Assembly (NCBI GenBank): GCA_947579605.1
Contig: OX388321.1
Coordinates: 22,869,614-22,933,613, forward strand
DNA: 64,000 nucleotides
Direction: 5' to 3'
Source of the DNA: Athripsodes cinereus
Lineage: Eukaryota; Arthropoda; Insecta; Trichoptera; Leptoceridae
Below, piece after piece: positions 1 to 10,905 of the stretch; within the stretch, counting starts at the first letter, position 1; each line of letters begins with the position of its first letter. The translations under genes and the position numbers were made by a program. The notes below the pieces were generated by a model. The model did not search any database. It was not told where the DNA came from and was given only the letters and a program-made list of their open reading frames with translations.

Positions 1-300
1 AATAATTTGCATAAATTAGATTCACCGGTAAATTGATATATTAAAATTCAAAAATCTATTAAAATAAATACTTGTAATATTGTAAGAAAATTTTTGAAGA
101 CAGATATTTCAGGCACAATGCTGGTATTTTGAGCCCATGTTTTGAGCCTAATCCTTTGATATCCTGTATATCTGGATAGGTGAATTTTTTCCGGCATTAG
201 ACTGTTAAGTTTTTGTATAATCATGACTGATCATATGGAGACTTATCTGGTTGTATAATGCTGAGAAGTGTGGATGGCAGTTCTGCCGCCGCGTATAGTT
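1..300 (+). mobile_element. 3' end of an endonuclease-tailed LINE, cut by the window start
   Basis: This stretch is a diverged inverted copy of the 3' end of the element at 34886-35560: the two share the block from the ATTAGATT region through the terminal GCCGCCGCG. Only the last codons and the 3' untranslated region are present, with several in-frame stops, so it encodes nothing intact. The 3' boundary is the CCGCCGCG motif near 290-297, followed by A/T-rich sequence. The class is inferred from the longer copy, whose C-terminus carries an NRPDLV...LIDIAVP...EKIRKY pattern. Confidence 0.75.
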
Positions 301-800
301 AAAATTTTATAAAAAATTAAAATATACTTATAAAACATGACTGGTTAAATGAAATGTTAAAAATTTTGAGTAAAAACTTTTTCAGAAATGTATGCGAAAG
401 TTGTTAAAAAAAATTAACAATTTTTACACGATAATCCAAAAACAGCAATGATGTGATGAGTAATAAAAAAAATCCAATGTTGTTTTTTCTTGCAAGTAAA
501 ATAAAATTAATTACCGAAAAATTTGCTAGATTTCAAATATTATTTAAATCAACAACTTACTTGCTACATTTCTATGTAATGATAAATTTATCTCTTTTCA
601 ACTAATGTGAAGTATTATATTATTTTCTTTGCACTCAAGTAAAATCCTATATTCGACTCGAAATTATCCAACCTGTATAATTTGATAAAACCAGATGCCA
701 CTTTCAGTTATGAAGAATAATACTTGAACCCAAACTGATCTTTGTTAAAAAAAAAAACGCCATCAGCAATCCTGTATTGTGGATGTGTCATTTGGTTTAT
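300..800. other. A/T-rich spacer, nothing recognised
   Basis: A/T-rich sequence with no open frame of note, no tandem repeat and no similarity that I could see to other parts of the window. Confidence 0.5.
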
Positions 801-804
801 GAGT

Positions 805-1035
805 AGAATGGCGCCCCTTAGTGCTCAATGGGGGCGCTAAAATCGTGTTTGCCAACTGGTTTGTAATGAAGATATTTGTGGAGCTCCAAAATTCAATCTT
901 GCAAACGTATTTGGAATACATTTGTTGACATCAAAATGAAATTAAAAAAAAAAGTTTTAATACTCATTTTGGCGCCCCCTAAAGCGGCGCCCGGGGACAT
1001 ATGTCCCCCCCTGCCCCCCCCTAGCTACGCCACTG
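805..1035 (-). mobile_element. hAT-like element remnant ending in CAGTGGCGTAGC (minus strand)
   Basis: On the minus strand the right end reads CAGTGGCGTAGCTAGG followed by a G tract, which is the style of terminal inverted repeat known for hAT superfamily elements. GGCGCC-rich blocks lie inside at 809-840 and 970-993. A matching left terminus and an 8-bp target duplication were not found, so the element is probably truncated. Related termini (TACGCCACTG or TACGCCATTG) occur at 14293-14305 and 14992-15002. Confidence 0.5.
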
Positions 1036-1385
1036 AACCTCTGTATACATACAAAACATATAAACAAAGGATAGATCTGTTACAAAAAAGACACAAAACA
1101 AATTAGACTAAAGAAACGAAATTTTTACAGAAAATATAACATTAATCATGTTATAATTATAAAAAAAGATATAAAATTGTTAAAAAAATTTGGTAAATAC
1201 ATTACAAAGAGAAATCAAAGTGGTATAAAAATGTCAAGAATAGTATAAAGTCAATTAGTTAAAATTCATAAGTTAAGAATTTGGTCAAGACATTACAAAG
1301 AGAAATCAAAGTGGTATGAAATTGTCAAATATAGTAAATAGTCAATTAGTTTAAATTCAATAAGTTAATAAAAAATAGTTTTTTT
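1036..1385 (-). mobile_element. Jockey-like LINE 3' untranslated region with internal ~85-bp repeats
   Basis: Reverse complement of the block at 29425-29790. Both carry about two copies of a unit containing TTTGATTTCTCTTTGTAATG followed by CTTGACCAAATTT, and both end in TTGTTTACATG...TGTATACAGAGG. The plus-strand copy continues into a CATGTTAAAGGC...AAATAAATA tail like the other Jockey-like tails in this window. No coding part is left. Confidence 0.6.
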
Positions 1386-1388
1386 TTT

Positions 1389-1552
1389 TTTTAAAAAAAG
1401 ATATACTTATCTGGGTTTTGTTATAAACCCAAATACAACCCTATACACCTTTCCGTGAAAGGGGAGTTTGCCGGCACCCTGGGATCGAACCACGGACCCC
1501 CTGTTCACGAGGCCGAAACTCTACCTCCAGGCTACCGACGAACTCGAACGAA
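1389..1552 (-). mobile_element. tRNA-derived SINE
   Basis: Read on the minus strand, a tRNA-like head begins near 1548 with GTCGGTAGCCTGGAGGTAGAG (box A like) and continues to GGTTCGATCCC (box B like, near 1475-1487). The body runs through AAAGGTGTATAGGGTTG to a tail AAACCCAGATAAGTATATC. This is the RNA polymerase III promoter architecture of a SINE. Further copies lie at 26741-27005 and, as 3' pieces, at 12725-12800 and 13133-13150. It is not a functional tRNA gene because no closed cloverleaf is formed. Confidence 0.75.
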
Positions 1553-2340
1553 AAAATATTAAAAAATTCATATAAAAAATTTCAAATAATAGAGATCAAT
1601 GAATTAAAAAAACATAAGTTTAAGTCAAGTGGTTAAAAGAGCAATTCGCCACACAAAAAAAAAATAACAATTAGTCACATGAACATATCCAGTTATTGAA
1701 TAAATCCAGAAATTGAATAAATATTAAACTTGCTAAATAAATATTGATGATACAATATAAAAAGTACAATTCTGAAAGCTCTGCGTTCATTTATAACTTT
1801 ATATTATTCAAAATCAACATCTTTTTTCGCATCTTTATTTTCTATATTTGTTACTCTTTGTTTTTAATCAGAAAGTCCGAAATGTTAGTAAAGGAGACTG
1901 AACTGTTGATAAAAGGCTCAGAATTAGGGTGACTGATTTACACCCTGCGCTTCTGAGTGCAACATTAAAGGGCGAAACAAGGAAGGTATGAGTGTAAATC
2001 CATTTCCGGAATATATCAAACAAGAATCACCATTTTTTTTATATAAATGTTACCTACCTATATGTGTAAATGTACAATATGTTCCGGTGGTAATAATAAA
2101 AGCGCGTATTGCTAACGGTGCAAATAGAAAACCTTGATTCTAATTTCAAATTCACCTTCGGGTTATCCCGTTAACCGGAAAATAAAATAAGGAAAAGGAA
2201 ATGGATAAAAATGAAATGCTTGACCGCCTTTTCTCAATACTATATTATATTATTATTACAAGTATTGTAATACTTATAAAACACCAAGAACACAGTCAAG
2301 GGATTCTCTTCGATGAGAAGATCAATAATATGCTTAACTA
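1553..2340. other. A/T-rich spacer, nothing recognised
   Basis: No repeat family member, RNA gene or coding frame identified. Short open frames such as that at 1744-1932 are low-complexity and not convincing. Confidence 0.45.
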
Positions 2341-2342
2341 GT

Positions 2343-2640
2343 TCAATAAATTTATTGTATTTATTTATTTATTTTATTTATTTATTTATTCATTTACATG
2401 GTACACAACAGATGAAAGACACATAAATATAACATGTAAGCGACAAAAACATTCCAATAGTCTTACATCCAAACAGTGCACACTTCAGCAATAACACACA
2501 AAACTATCATAGAAAATCTTACACACAATACATTCATTCACAATACATCCATTCACCCAATTTCGCACACATAATACATTCATTCGCACAAACACATTCA
2601 CACTTCCTAAATGTACCTATGTAATAACAATACAAAACAA
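2343..2640 (-). mobile_element. LINE-like 3' tail with (TTTA)n, minus strand
   Basis: A run of TTTA units at 2346-2392 followed by CATTTACATGGTACACAACAG resembles the minus-strand tails of the Jockey-like LINEs elsewhere in the window. A second (TTTA)n tract lies at 2826-2860. No coding remnant is visible upstream on that strand. Confidence 0.35.
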
Positions 2641-3030
2641 ACTCTAAAAAAAGGAAAATCAAAAACTTTAAAAACAGACTAAAAACAAAGACTATCCCAA
2701 CACTTCACATTGTATCAAACACATACATTTTTTTTTCTTCATTTTTTCGTCTCATTCCACTCTCAACTTATTAAAGTTTGAAATAATATTTAAATATTTT
2801 TTCGCAATAAATATCTATTTCAATTTTTATTTATTTATTTTTTATTTATTCTGTATGCATCAAACAATAAATTGAAACAATAAGTACAAACATTAAAAAA
2901 CAACAATGAGCAAACCAATTAAGATCCCTTTCTCACCAAATTAATTATCATAAATTTGAGGTAGTTCATTAAATTAAAAGATATGTACAGGAATACTTAA
3001 AATACTATACGATGTGAAAAATGGTGTTGG

Positions 3031-3710
3031 GAAATATGGTCGTCATGTGGGGTAGCCAACACGTTCAACAGATTTGTTGTATTAAAATTTGAAGTACAAA
3101 TGAAGTATTTTTATTGCAATAAATATCTTTACAATGTGAAGAATGGTGTTCGCAAATATGATTGTCAAGTGGAGTAGCCAGCAGACCAGCAGAATGTAAT
3201 AAACCTGCAAGCTGTCCTCTTTGAGCCCACAACAAATCAAGACATTTAGGATGGGTGGAAAACTTCATTACTGAGTTTGTGATGTAAAATATCTTTGGTT
3301 TTCGAACAACTGCCTTTTACAACAGGACACATGAAAAATTATGGAAAAGAGTGGAAAGATGCGGGGAAATATGGTCATTAAGTGGGGTAGCCAACACGTT
3401 CAATAGATTTGTTATATTAAAGTTTGAAGTAAAACTGAAGTATTTTTATTACAATAAATTTCTATACAATGTGAAGGATGGTGTAGAATAGAAACTTGAT
3501 CATCAAGTGGGGTAGCCAGCAGATCAACCGCATGTAATAAACATGCAAGCTGTCCTCTTTGAGCCAACAAAAAAATAAGACATACAGAATGGGCTGAGTT
3601 TATGATGTGAAATGTCTTTATTTTTTGAACAACTGCCTTTTACAACAAAATACACGAAAACTTATAGAAAGAAGTGGGAGACCAATTCTTTGCCAGGTGG
3701 TCCACGAAGT
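3031..3710 (-). repeat. Tandem duplication (~335 bp) of a block carrying the SINE-like repeat family
   Basis: The block beginning GAAATATGGTC occurs at 3031 and again at 3366 with clear similarity through most of its length: TGGGGTAGCCAACACGTTCA, then GAAGTATTTTTATT, then the SINE-like core. Each unit contains, on the minus strand, a copy of the abundant family defined by TCCTGTAAAAGGCAGG and GGCTACCCCACTTG. Divergence between units shows that the duplication is old. Confidence 0.7.
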
Positions 3711-4257
3711 AGACAAAAAGAAGGCGCTTATCAAAGGAGGACAGTACTCAAAAAAGGAGGACGATGGGTTACCTTACTATTGAACATCAAAGCAGTATAT
3801 TGATTGTATTGCCTATTTATTTAGTAATTAATATTATACAAATGACATCAAATAATTGAACAAAAATTATAGATACATCAGTCCATAGGAATATAATTTT
3901 CAGTGGAATATAATTCCAAATATTAGATATTGATTAACTAATTATTCAATATGTCGATATTTAGGTTGTAGTACTCCATTATGAAATTAAAAACAAATGT
4001 TTTTTCTTTTATATTGTTTTCATTGCGAGAAACGTTTTTCACTACCTAGTTGAAAACCAATATAGTAGGAAAAAAATATTTTTAATTTGATTAACGTAGT
4101 ATTAGTAGTAGATATTAATAACTTATTCCAATTTAGAAATTTACATTTGTAATACATATAATTAGAGATATTGATTTAATATTTAAAATCCATGTATAAA
4201 CAGTTTCATACATGTTTTATTTAAAGTTCATTATATATATGTTACTTATTTATTGTT

Positions 4258-4412
4258 CGTGTCGAAACCCAGAAAAAAACCAATCAAACTGATCTTTAGT
4301 ACTCTGCAAAATGCGCAGCAGGTCGAGTTGCGTCAAAAATATCCTCCATAGTGCATGTGACAGGGCACAATGGACACTACAACAAGTGTGGCATGGTCTG
4401 TGCTGGACCACA
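4258..4412. repeat. Dispersed repeat, inverted partner at 9472-9619
   Basis: CGTGTCGAAACCCAGAAAAA...CTGATCT...GACGCATCTC-type sequence here is the reverse complement of 9472-9619. Shared landmarks are TATCCTCCATAGTGCATGTG and GACAGGGCACAATGGACACT. The family was not recognised. It may be a fragment of a larger transposon. Confidence 0.6.
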
Positions 4413-4523
4413 GTCACATGCTCCGGATTATATGCTACCGTTGGCCAAATAGCTTTAACAAAACTTAAGTATCCACAATATTATAAGTGCTCGTCTTATT
4501 CATAGTAGCATAGATCGCATATT

Positions 4524-5715
4524 ATTTATTTATTTTTATTTATTTATTTATTTTTTATTTATTTATACATAAATCCACGGCGTGAGCCTTTTACATGTTA
4601 AAAATATAAAACAAAAACAAACATAATTCTCATTTACAACACAGTTGGAACAGAACAACAACTGGCGAAGAAACAATACAATTGGAAATCAAACTATAAC
4701 AATTATAAAATGAGTCAAAACAAAACAATTAGAAAAGTCAAAACATTGTGGTGAGAGTGTAAATGTCAACAAAGGTTTGATAAATGTCAAGAACAATTAT
4801 TTTGATACAGTAAGGAGATGTCAAGTAGATAGAAGAAAAAAAAATTATATATATGAATTGTAATAGATAATTAAAATGTCAAAAAAAAATAATAGTCAAT
4901 TCAGCAAGATGTCAGAAATTAAATAGGTATATATCAATTATATAATAAATAACAATAATACAAATGCAAAAATTCAAATTAATAGCCAAACATACTTCGA
5001 AATGCCCATTGTTAATTTATACATTAAAACAATTTATAATGTCATGTTTATATTTAGGTAAACTGTCAGCAAAAATGTCTGTATTATCTCCTACCAGGTT
5101 CCCTAATCTATGAATTCTAACCATAGGAGAGAAAAATGAGTAATTATTCCTAGTGTTGTGTTCTCGAAATAACACTGTTTGTCTGGTACTTCTGGTAGGT
5201 ATGTTGAATTGAATCAGTTCAATTAATTCGGGACAATCTATTTTTCCATTGAGAAGCTTATGAAGAAAACAAAGATCAAACACTTTTCTACGGTTTTCTA
5301 AGCTGAGGAGTCGAAGCTCATTCATCAAAGCCGGGTAGTCAATATTTTCCACCGGTAACCCTAACTTATAGTTGATCAGCCTCAAGAATTTTCTCTGTAC
5401 TCTCTCCAAGCCACGATGTGGATATTATAATTTGGAGACCATATAACAGTGTTATACTCCAATAATGGCCTTACGAGAGAAACAAAAAGTAGTCTATAGG
5501 ACTGAATCAAACGGAGATCAGTAACCAGTCTGAAAACAAACCCTAAAGTTCTCATGGCCTTACTGACAATTTCCTCAATATGTAAGTTGTAAGTCAGATC
5601 TTCAGAGAAGGTAATACCCAGATCTCTCAAATTTGAGACACACTCAAGTACCATACCATCTATGGTATAATTGTATGAAACTTTAGATCTGGTTTTGTGA
5701 AATTGCTTTTCAAAA
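4524..5715 (-). mobile_element. 5'-truncated Jockey-like LINE
   Basis: On the minus strand a reverse-transcriptase C-terminal region (5017-5715) is followed by an A-rich 3' untranslated region and the tail CATGTAAAAGGCTCACGCCG then (TAAA)n at 4524-4566. The same tail motif recurs at 16381-16440, 29015-29060, 31264-31315 and 35810-35860, so it marks the 3' end of a family. The 5' junction lies in an A/T foldback (5709-5757) that abuts the plus-strand CR1/L2-like element. Confidence 0.75.
5017..5715 (-). pseudogene. Reverse transcriptase C-terminal region, Jockey/I-like, frameshifted
   Basis: The first part encodes the typical post-palm region of insect non-LTR reverse transcriptases: a NLRDLGITFSEDL block, SKAMRTLGFVFR, then LVRPLLEYNTVIWSP. 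The second part starts LERVQRKFLRLINY and ends about 125 codons later. The two parts are in different frames, with a single-base shift near 5415 just before LERVQRKF, so this copy cannot make the intact enzyme. The product would have copied element RNA into the target site. The family assignment is from motif memory and was not searched. Confidence 0.8.
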
Positions 5716-5757
5716 AAAAATTTTCGAAAAAAAATTTTTGAAAAAAAATTTTTCTTT
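5709..5757. repeat. Three A/T foldback units at a LINE-LINE junction
   Basis: Three successive units of AAAAAAATTTT separated by CG or TG form short self-complementary repeats exactly where the minus-strand Jockey-like fragment meets the plus-strand CR1/L2-like fragment. Confidence 0.6.
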
Positions 5758-5769
5758 AAATCATGCACC

Positions 5770-6678
5770 CCGGAATCCAAATCTGCTCTTGAGCAAGAAT
5801 TCGTTTTGTGCATAACGGACATTTCATCCTGGATGTCTAACAACATGCTTAAAATCAACCCCACTAAAACTGAATTTCTCTGGATAGCGTCTCCACGAAG
5901 ACAACATCTCATAAACGCTGACCCTATTCGTGTACAAAACGTGGACATAGTCCCATCTAACCACGTTAAGTTCCTCGGAGCGCATCTTGATAACGCCATG
6001 ACGATGGAGAAACACATATCATCTACTGTTAGTAGTGGTTTCTAAACTTTAAGGCAGCTCAAGAACATAAGGAAAAATATATCAACCGACTGAGCTAAAA
6101 CCATAATTAACTCATTCGTCGTATCACGATTGGATTACTGCAATGGCATCCTCGCAAATCTGCCACAATATCAACTCCAGAGGATTCAGTCCGTTTTTAA
6201 TGCGGCTGCACGTTTCATTTATCAACTGAATCGCTCTTCACACATATCTGCCATCCTTCAATCTCTTCACTGGCTCAGATGTCCGGAGAGAGTTGAATTT
6301 AAAGTGTGTTTGACAGTATTTAAGGCACTTCATGCTATGGCCCCAGAATATATAATGGAACTCTGCGGTAGACAGGCGTTAAGTCATCTGAGGTCTTGTC
6401 AAGATATTACAACTAAATTGGAGGTGACCAGTACTGTATCGAAACCGGTGTACGTGGAGCGTGCTTTTGCAATATCTGCACCTGTAGTCTGGAACAGGCT
6501 TCCACAAATGATCAGAGAAACGCAGGACATATTTCGTTTCAAGAACCAACTGAAGACTTATCTATTCAAGAAATCTCACGGAATAATGCAGACACAACCT
6601 TAGTTAGCAAAGAGCGCCCTTGAGGTGGATTTTTTTCACAAAACGGCGCTTTACAAATCATCCAAATGATAATAATAG
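5770..6678 (+). mobile_element. 5'-truncated CR1/L2-like LINE
   Basis: The C-terminal part of a reverse transcriptase (5776-6603) is followed by a short 3' untranslated region with a hairpin (AGCGCC at 6613-6618 pairing with GGCGCT at 6645-6650) and an ATAATAATA tail. This compact 3' end, with hairpin and simple trinucleotide tail, is typical of the CR1/L2 group. A related copy lies at 20019-20487. Confidence 0.8.
5776..6603 (+). pseudogene. CR1/L2-like reverse transcriptase C-terminus with two in-frame stops
   Basis: A single frame runs from about 5776 to the stop at 6601-6603 and is broken by a TAA at 6043-6045 and a TGA at 6091-6093. Diagnostic blocks in order are MLKINPTKTEFLW, VKFLGAHLD, SRLDYCNGILANLP, LQRIQSVFNAAARFI, SLHWLRCPERVEFKVCLTVF, then WNRLPQMIRE and FKNQLKTYLFKK. 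These match the conserved tail of CR1/L2/Daphne-type reverse transcriptases. Compared with the copy at 20019 it also lacks a few codons before the LRSCQD block. It is non-functional. Confidence 0.85.
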
Positions 6679-6699
6679 TAGGTTCACCTGGGACTTATT

Positions 6700-6800
6700 G
6701 TTTTCTATGTCCTGAAACAGACAGATGATAACGTAAAACCTCACACATAAGACAATTAATATTTACAACTCAGCGATGAAGCTTTCCACCAATCCTGATC
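6700..6800 (+). mobile_element. Fragment of the SINE-like (CCTGTAAAAGGCAGG) family
   Basis: The order TCCTGAAACAGACAG, GTAAAACCTCACA, TAAGACAATT, CAGCGATGAAGC matches the centre of the abundant family (compare 13960-14050). It is diverged and truncated. Confidence 0.5.
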
Positions 6801-7485
6801 AGATACAATAATCTGCATGTTCATTAATTACTGTTATTCTGGTGACTTGTCCATTTCTGGGATATGCGGTTTTGGTATAGTATAGTTGTTTCTCTTTTAC
6901 AACGAGCAATACCAAAATTCCTAATCTACAGGTGTGGTTAACTTTCATATCGATCTATCGTTTGAAAGTTTGAAATTTCGAAAAGTTTTCTAATAATCAA
7001 CAAACACCTAATAAGCTACTTCAAAATGTTGCCGCCGGATAAGTTTTGGACAAATAGAACAACAGTTGTTGTGAAAATTATACATCGCTTTGATATCCAA
7101 TAAATACAATATCAATAATTGATTAATTACCAAAATTTTAATTAAATCAATCATTTTATGCTTAATTGATGTTTTGTGATAATTCTTCCAATCAATGACA
7201 TAATAATTTTATATGATTGTATGTATGTATGTATTACCTGCAAACATTCGTGCTGTGTTAAATTTTTACATTGCTGGTTGATCGGTAATTGCATCTTATT
7301 CGGTTTCTTTTTACTTCCTTGCTAGACAAGTTCAAAAATTTGTTCCTATTTATTGTTGAAATAAAGATTAAATCGAAAAAAAGTTTTTCTAATGTCGCAA
7401 AATATGATATAAACTGCGCGTCAACGCAGTAAGAGATAATCTTCTTGACTGAGTCTCGTTTTAAGTCCAGTTTAGGGTACTCTAT

Positions 7486-7672
7486 CGAAATATACTTGGA
7501 CCAAGTAGGTACGCGTTGATGAAACGTTAAAAGTTGATTAGTATGAACTTGGACGCCCTTATCCGATTTCAGTGGTATAGGATGAAACTCTATTCGTTCT
7601 TTCAATACGCCCAAGTTCATACGAATTCACTTGTAAATTTCATCAAAGCTCGCACAGTCCAAGTGTACTTTG
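7486..7672. mobile_element. Foldback (MITE-like) element
   Basis: A left arm from ATACTTGGACCAAG through TAGTATGAACTTGG is roughly the reverse complement of a right arm from CCAAGTTCATACGA to CCAAGTGTACTTTG, separated by about 50 bp. Arms are about 65 bp with many mismatches. No transposase is present and no target duplication was identified. Confidence 0.5.
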
Positions 7673-8259
7673 ATGTAAATCGACCTTTCATAATGACCAA
7701 TATTTTGATATCTTAAAAGATCACTTTTATACGGTTTTTTCTGTGTATTGATTCTATTCAAAGAATCAGGAATGTAATGTGAAGAGGTGAGATGAAAAAA
7801 ATACCAAAGGTCGTTCGAATGAAAAAATGGTCACTCGATGTGAATGACGAGAGTTAATAATTCTAGTATCAATTGTTTGACTAATTTTATGTTATCGGAA
7901 ATTAGTAATATTTGTTCACAATATAATTATTATTTAACATTGATATTTAATAACGAGTTTTGTTATTATCGTTATTTGTATCGGTGAATTAGTAGGAAAT
8001 AAATAATAACATCGATTATTCCCATAACAATTAAATAATAAATTGAGTACAATATTATTAATTATGGATGTTAACATACTGAAATCAAAATGTATTTTTC
8101 GTTCTATGTTCAAAAGCCATCCACTCATTTACAAGTGATCTATAATTATTTTCTTAAGTATTGTTAAATTTTATCATTAAAATAAATAGTGTTATTGAAC
8201 AGAAGTATCTACACCCTCACGATTTTCAGCAATAAAGAAATGCTAAACATAATATAATA

Positions 8260-8343
8260 TTACTATTTATCTAAACGTTATTGGTTTTTTGTATGTTAAA
8301 TAATTAATGTGTTAACTAATATTCTTTTTTTATTTTCTTGCAG
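8260..8343 (+). promoter_or_regulatory. Strong 3' splice site fused to a 5' splice site: candidate recursive splice site
   Basis: A TAACTAAT branch-point-like motif (8313-8320) and a long pyrimidine tract (8321-8339) lead to TTGCAG ending at 8343. A perfect 5' splice site GTAAGT follows at once (8344-8349). This zero-length-exon arrangement is the defining form of ratchet points in long insect introns. A second GTAAGTAC donor follows at 8418, leaving a 74-nt segment that is open in one frame. A partner site of the same form lies at 60278. Confidence 0.6.
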
Positions 8344-8417
8344 GTAAGTTTCGTCTTCAGCAGTTTGATGAAAAAAGAAGTATTTTGTAGAAGCCTTAAA
8401 TGTGCATTCAATTCTAT
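8344..8417 (+). other. Possible cryptic recursive-splicing exon
   Basis: Between the candidate recursive site and the next GTAAGTAC donor lies a 74-nt segment without a stop in the frame starting at its first base (VSFVFSSLMKKEVF...). It could be a cryptic RS-exon that is normally skipped, or an ordinary short exon. No homology was recognised. Confidence 0.3.
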
Positions 8418-8602
8418 GTAAGTACGAAGTTATTCATTTTGAAATAAATCAAATTTCTTTTGAGACATATATCGCTGTTATATAGTATGTAGTTTGATAA
8501 TATTATGTCATACACCCGTAAAACAGGCCACAATCATCGTGCGATAGGAACATGTATAAATAGCAATACCACCTTTTCTAATCTCGCATTTCAACACTTA
8601 TC

Positions 8603-9090
8603 TTAGTGACACATGGTGGAAACCAGCCACTTCCATTCAAAGCGTCTCTGCGCCAATTTTGTCACCATTTTCCACGACATTCCTAGCGCTCGGATGTCGT
8701 TGTCATTGGAACGATGTATTGTGGAAGAAAGATCCTTGTGAACGAAATTAAAGTGCTCTTTTTGGCCAACTGTTGGAAATTGGGTGCGTCCAGGTAATAG
8801 AATATGAACGTCTATCAATATTCAATCATTCGGTGATGATTCGGGGCACTCTCCGAAGAAAAATTCGAATGAATGCCTTCGTTTCCTGTCCTTACACGGG
8901 TTACGAAGGCATTTATTCAAATATGTATTGCTTCGGAGGATGCTCCGAATTGTCACCGAATGGTTGAAGATTGATCGACGTTCGCATCCTGGACGCACCC
9001 ACTCTCAAAACATGTTCCAACCAGGACCACTGTCTCTCCTGTATGATAGAAACAAAGAATTATCTTATCACGGTTTCTCAAAAACACAAA
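8603..9090 (-). pseudogene. LINE 3' fragment (SREER family), split by a MITE
   Basis: The minus strand encodes a degraded STIHRSNDNDIRALGMSWK...LAQRRFEWKWLVST block, the same C-terminus found at 39136-39485 and 41061-41286. Beyond the MITE at 8781-9001 the same LINE resumes (TCTCAAAACATGTTCCAACC, then TCTCTCCTGTAT), as comparison with 39340-39400 shows. Frames are broken. Confidence 0.7.
8781..9001. mobile_element. Foldback MITE (GGGTGCGTCCAGG family)
   Basis: Arms of roughly 100 bp face each other. The left end reads TGGGTGCGTCCAGG...GAACGTC and the right end reads GACGTTCGCATCCTGGACGC...CA. The inner arms carry GAATGCCTTCGT and ACGAAGGCATT. It sits within the LINE fragment at 8603-9090. 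A diverged relative is at 21033-21196. No clear target duplication was seen. Confidence 0.7.
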
Positions 9091-9471
9091 AATTCCAATT
9101 ACATATTGTAAAAGATTAAAGATCGTTAGACAGAAAGCTGAGCTGATGTTGGCTAATAGAAAAATCTTAAAAAAAATGGTACAAAACGGTTCGATTAACT
9201 TGGATAAAGTAATTTCACTGCATTTTCCACATTCCAAGCGAAAACTTTTTGTTAGATCTTTAGAAATACGAGCGTTTCAGCTAAGAATCCGATTCGATAT
9301 CTCATCGCTCATGAAAGGTCTTTGTTCAATAGGGATGTTGCAATACATAAGTAGCAGTAACGTCAATCACAATTTTTAATAAGCGTCTCCCTTTCCATAA
9401 CATTTTATTTTGACATTCGGTATCCATATGCTATCATCTTGGAGTTTAAATTGTTCTCATCTTTGGAGTGC

Positions 9472-9619
9472 AGCACAGACCATGACACACTTGTTGAAGT
9501 GTCCATTGTGCCCTGTCACATGCACTATGGAGGATATTTTTGACGCATCTCCACGTGTTGTGTGTTTTGCAGAGTACTGGAGATCAGTTTGATTGTTTTT
9601 TTCTGGGTTTTGACACGAC
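9472..9619. repeat. Dispersed repeat, inverted partner of 4258-4412
   Basis: Contains CATGCACTATGGAGGATATT and TGTGTTTTGCAGAGTACTGG, the reverse complement of the copy near 4.3 kb. Family unknown. Confidence 0.6.
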
Positions 9620-10835
9620 AAATAGATTAAAGGTTTGAATTAGCTGCAAAACAATATATTTGTATTAATTTTATATATATTTGCAGTAAGGTTGTTTCAA
9701 ACTCAGACTTTGCTTAAATATCAAGAATTAGTAGTAGTGTATTACTTAATTTTTCTTAGATAGGTACCTACTTCATAAATCATTATTTCTTTTAGGATAT
9801 TTTGGTTGTTGTTGTGAACATTATTAAAAAAAGTACCAATTATTAAACTGTCCTTTTTTCAGTTTTGAGAAAAACATTGGTCCAAAACATTAGGAGTGTG
9901 CTAAGAAAATAGTATAAATTAATTACTTCTGATAACTCAAACTAAATATTAGATAACTCAAACTAAATATATTGAAAAATATCACAGTGATTTTTAATAA
10001 ATACTCTCCACTAAATTTATACTTATCTCAATCTCCTTAGGTTGGAAACCCGGCATTGAAAGAAAAAAGGAAAACCGTTTTTCTGTTAAAAAGTTAAACT
10101 GAAAGTCTCCTCGTACCTACTACTCCCATAACTGTTGTAGTTCAGAAGACGACGACGGGTCTTGCTGTATTGATTCTTTTCTCCATTTCCAACATTAGAC
10201 TTCCTTATCTTGTTAGAAAACTTAATCTTTCAGCTGTTCAACTTTAGGTTTCTCAAGTCAGCAAAAGAACTACTCACACATAATAATAATATATACTAAA
10301 TCTTATGTAAGAACTTGGTAGTTGTATTGTAAAATGTTCTTAATAATGCATACTTACCTACTCAAACTTTGTTCCAACCATAGCAACCGAACTGTTTATT
10401 GAAAAGTTTGTTTTGATTTTACTTCTCGAAGTTAAAAGTATCAAATAATTTATATTGTTAGCAATAAATTATGAATGAAATTTCATGCGACATGCCTTTT
10501 ATTTTAAGATTATAGTTATTTATTTATTTTAGTATTCAGGATACTTGATTGTAAAAAAATAATAAAAACATAATGATACAAAAATAAAAATAAATCAGAT
10601 AGGATTTCAAAAATAAATTTAGATAGTTAAACTTCCACGTTGCAAAAGAAGCTTTCTCTAGGACCTAGTCCCCGATAGAGATTTAAAAGAAAAACTTAAT
10701 ATATCAAAGTCTTAAGACTGCCTAAAGTGAATTAATGTGAGATATACATTCTGAAACGATATTGGTACAGAATGAAAGATACACATTGAATAATTTTGGT
10801 CTTAAAAATAATATTTTATTTAAAATTTATAACGA
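9620..10835. other. A/T-rich spacer, nothing recognised
   Basis: No family member, RNA gene or plausible coding frame was seen in this stretch. Confidence 0.45.
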
Positions 10836-10905
10836 TGATAATAATAATCTGGACTATTTATTGAGCGCAGTTTTATGGTACAAACCACCGCAAGGGCTCA
10901 TTTTC
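10836..10905 (-). mobile_element. CR1/L2-like LINE 3' end only
   Basis: On the minus strand, TGAGCCCTTGCGGTGG...ACTGCGCTCA followed by TAGTCCAGATTATTATTATC matches the terminal hairpin plus trinucleotide tail of the CR1/L2-like elements. Only about 70 bp remain. Confidence 0.6.
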
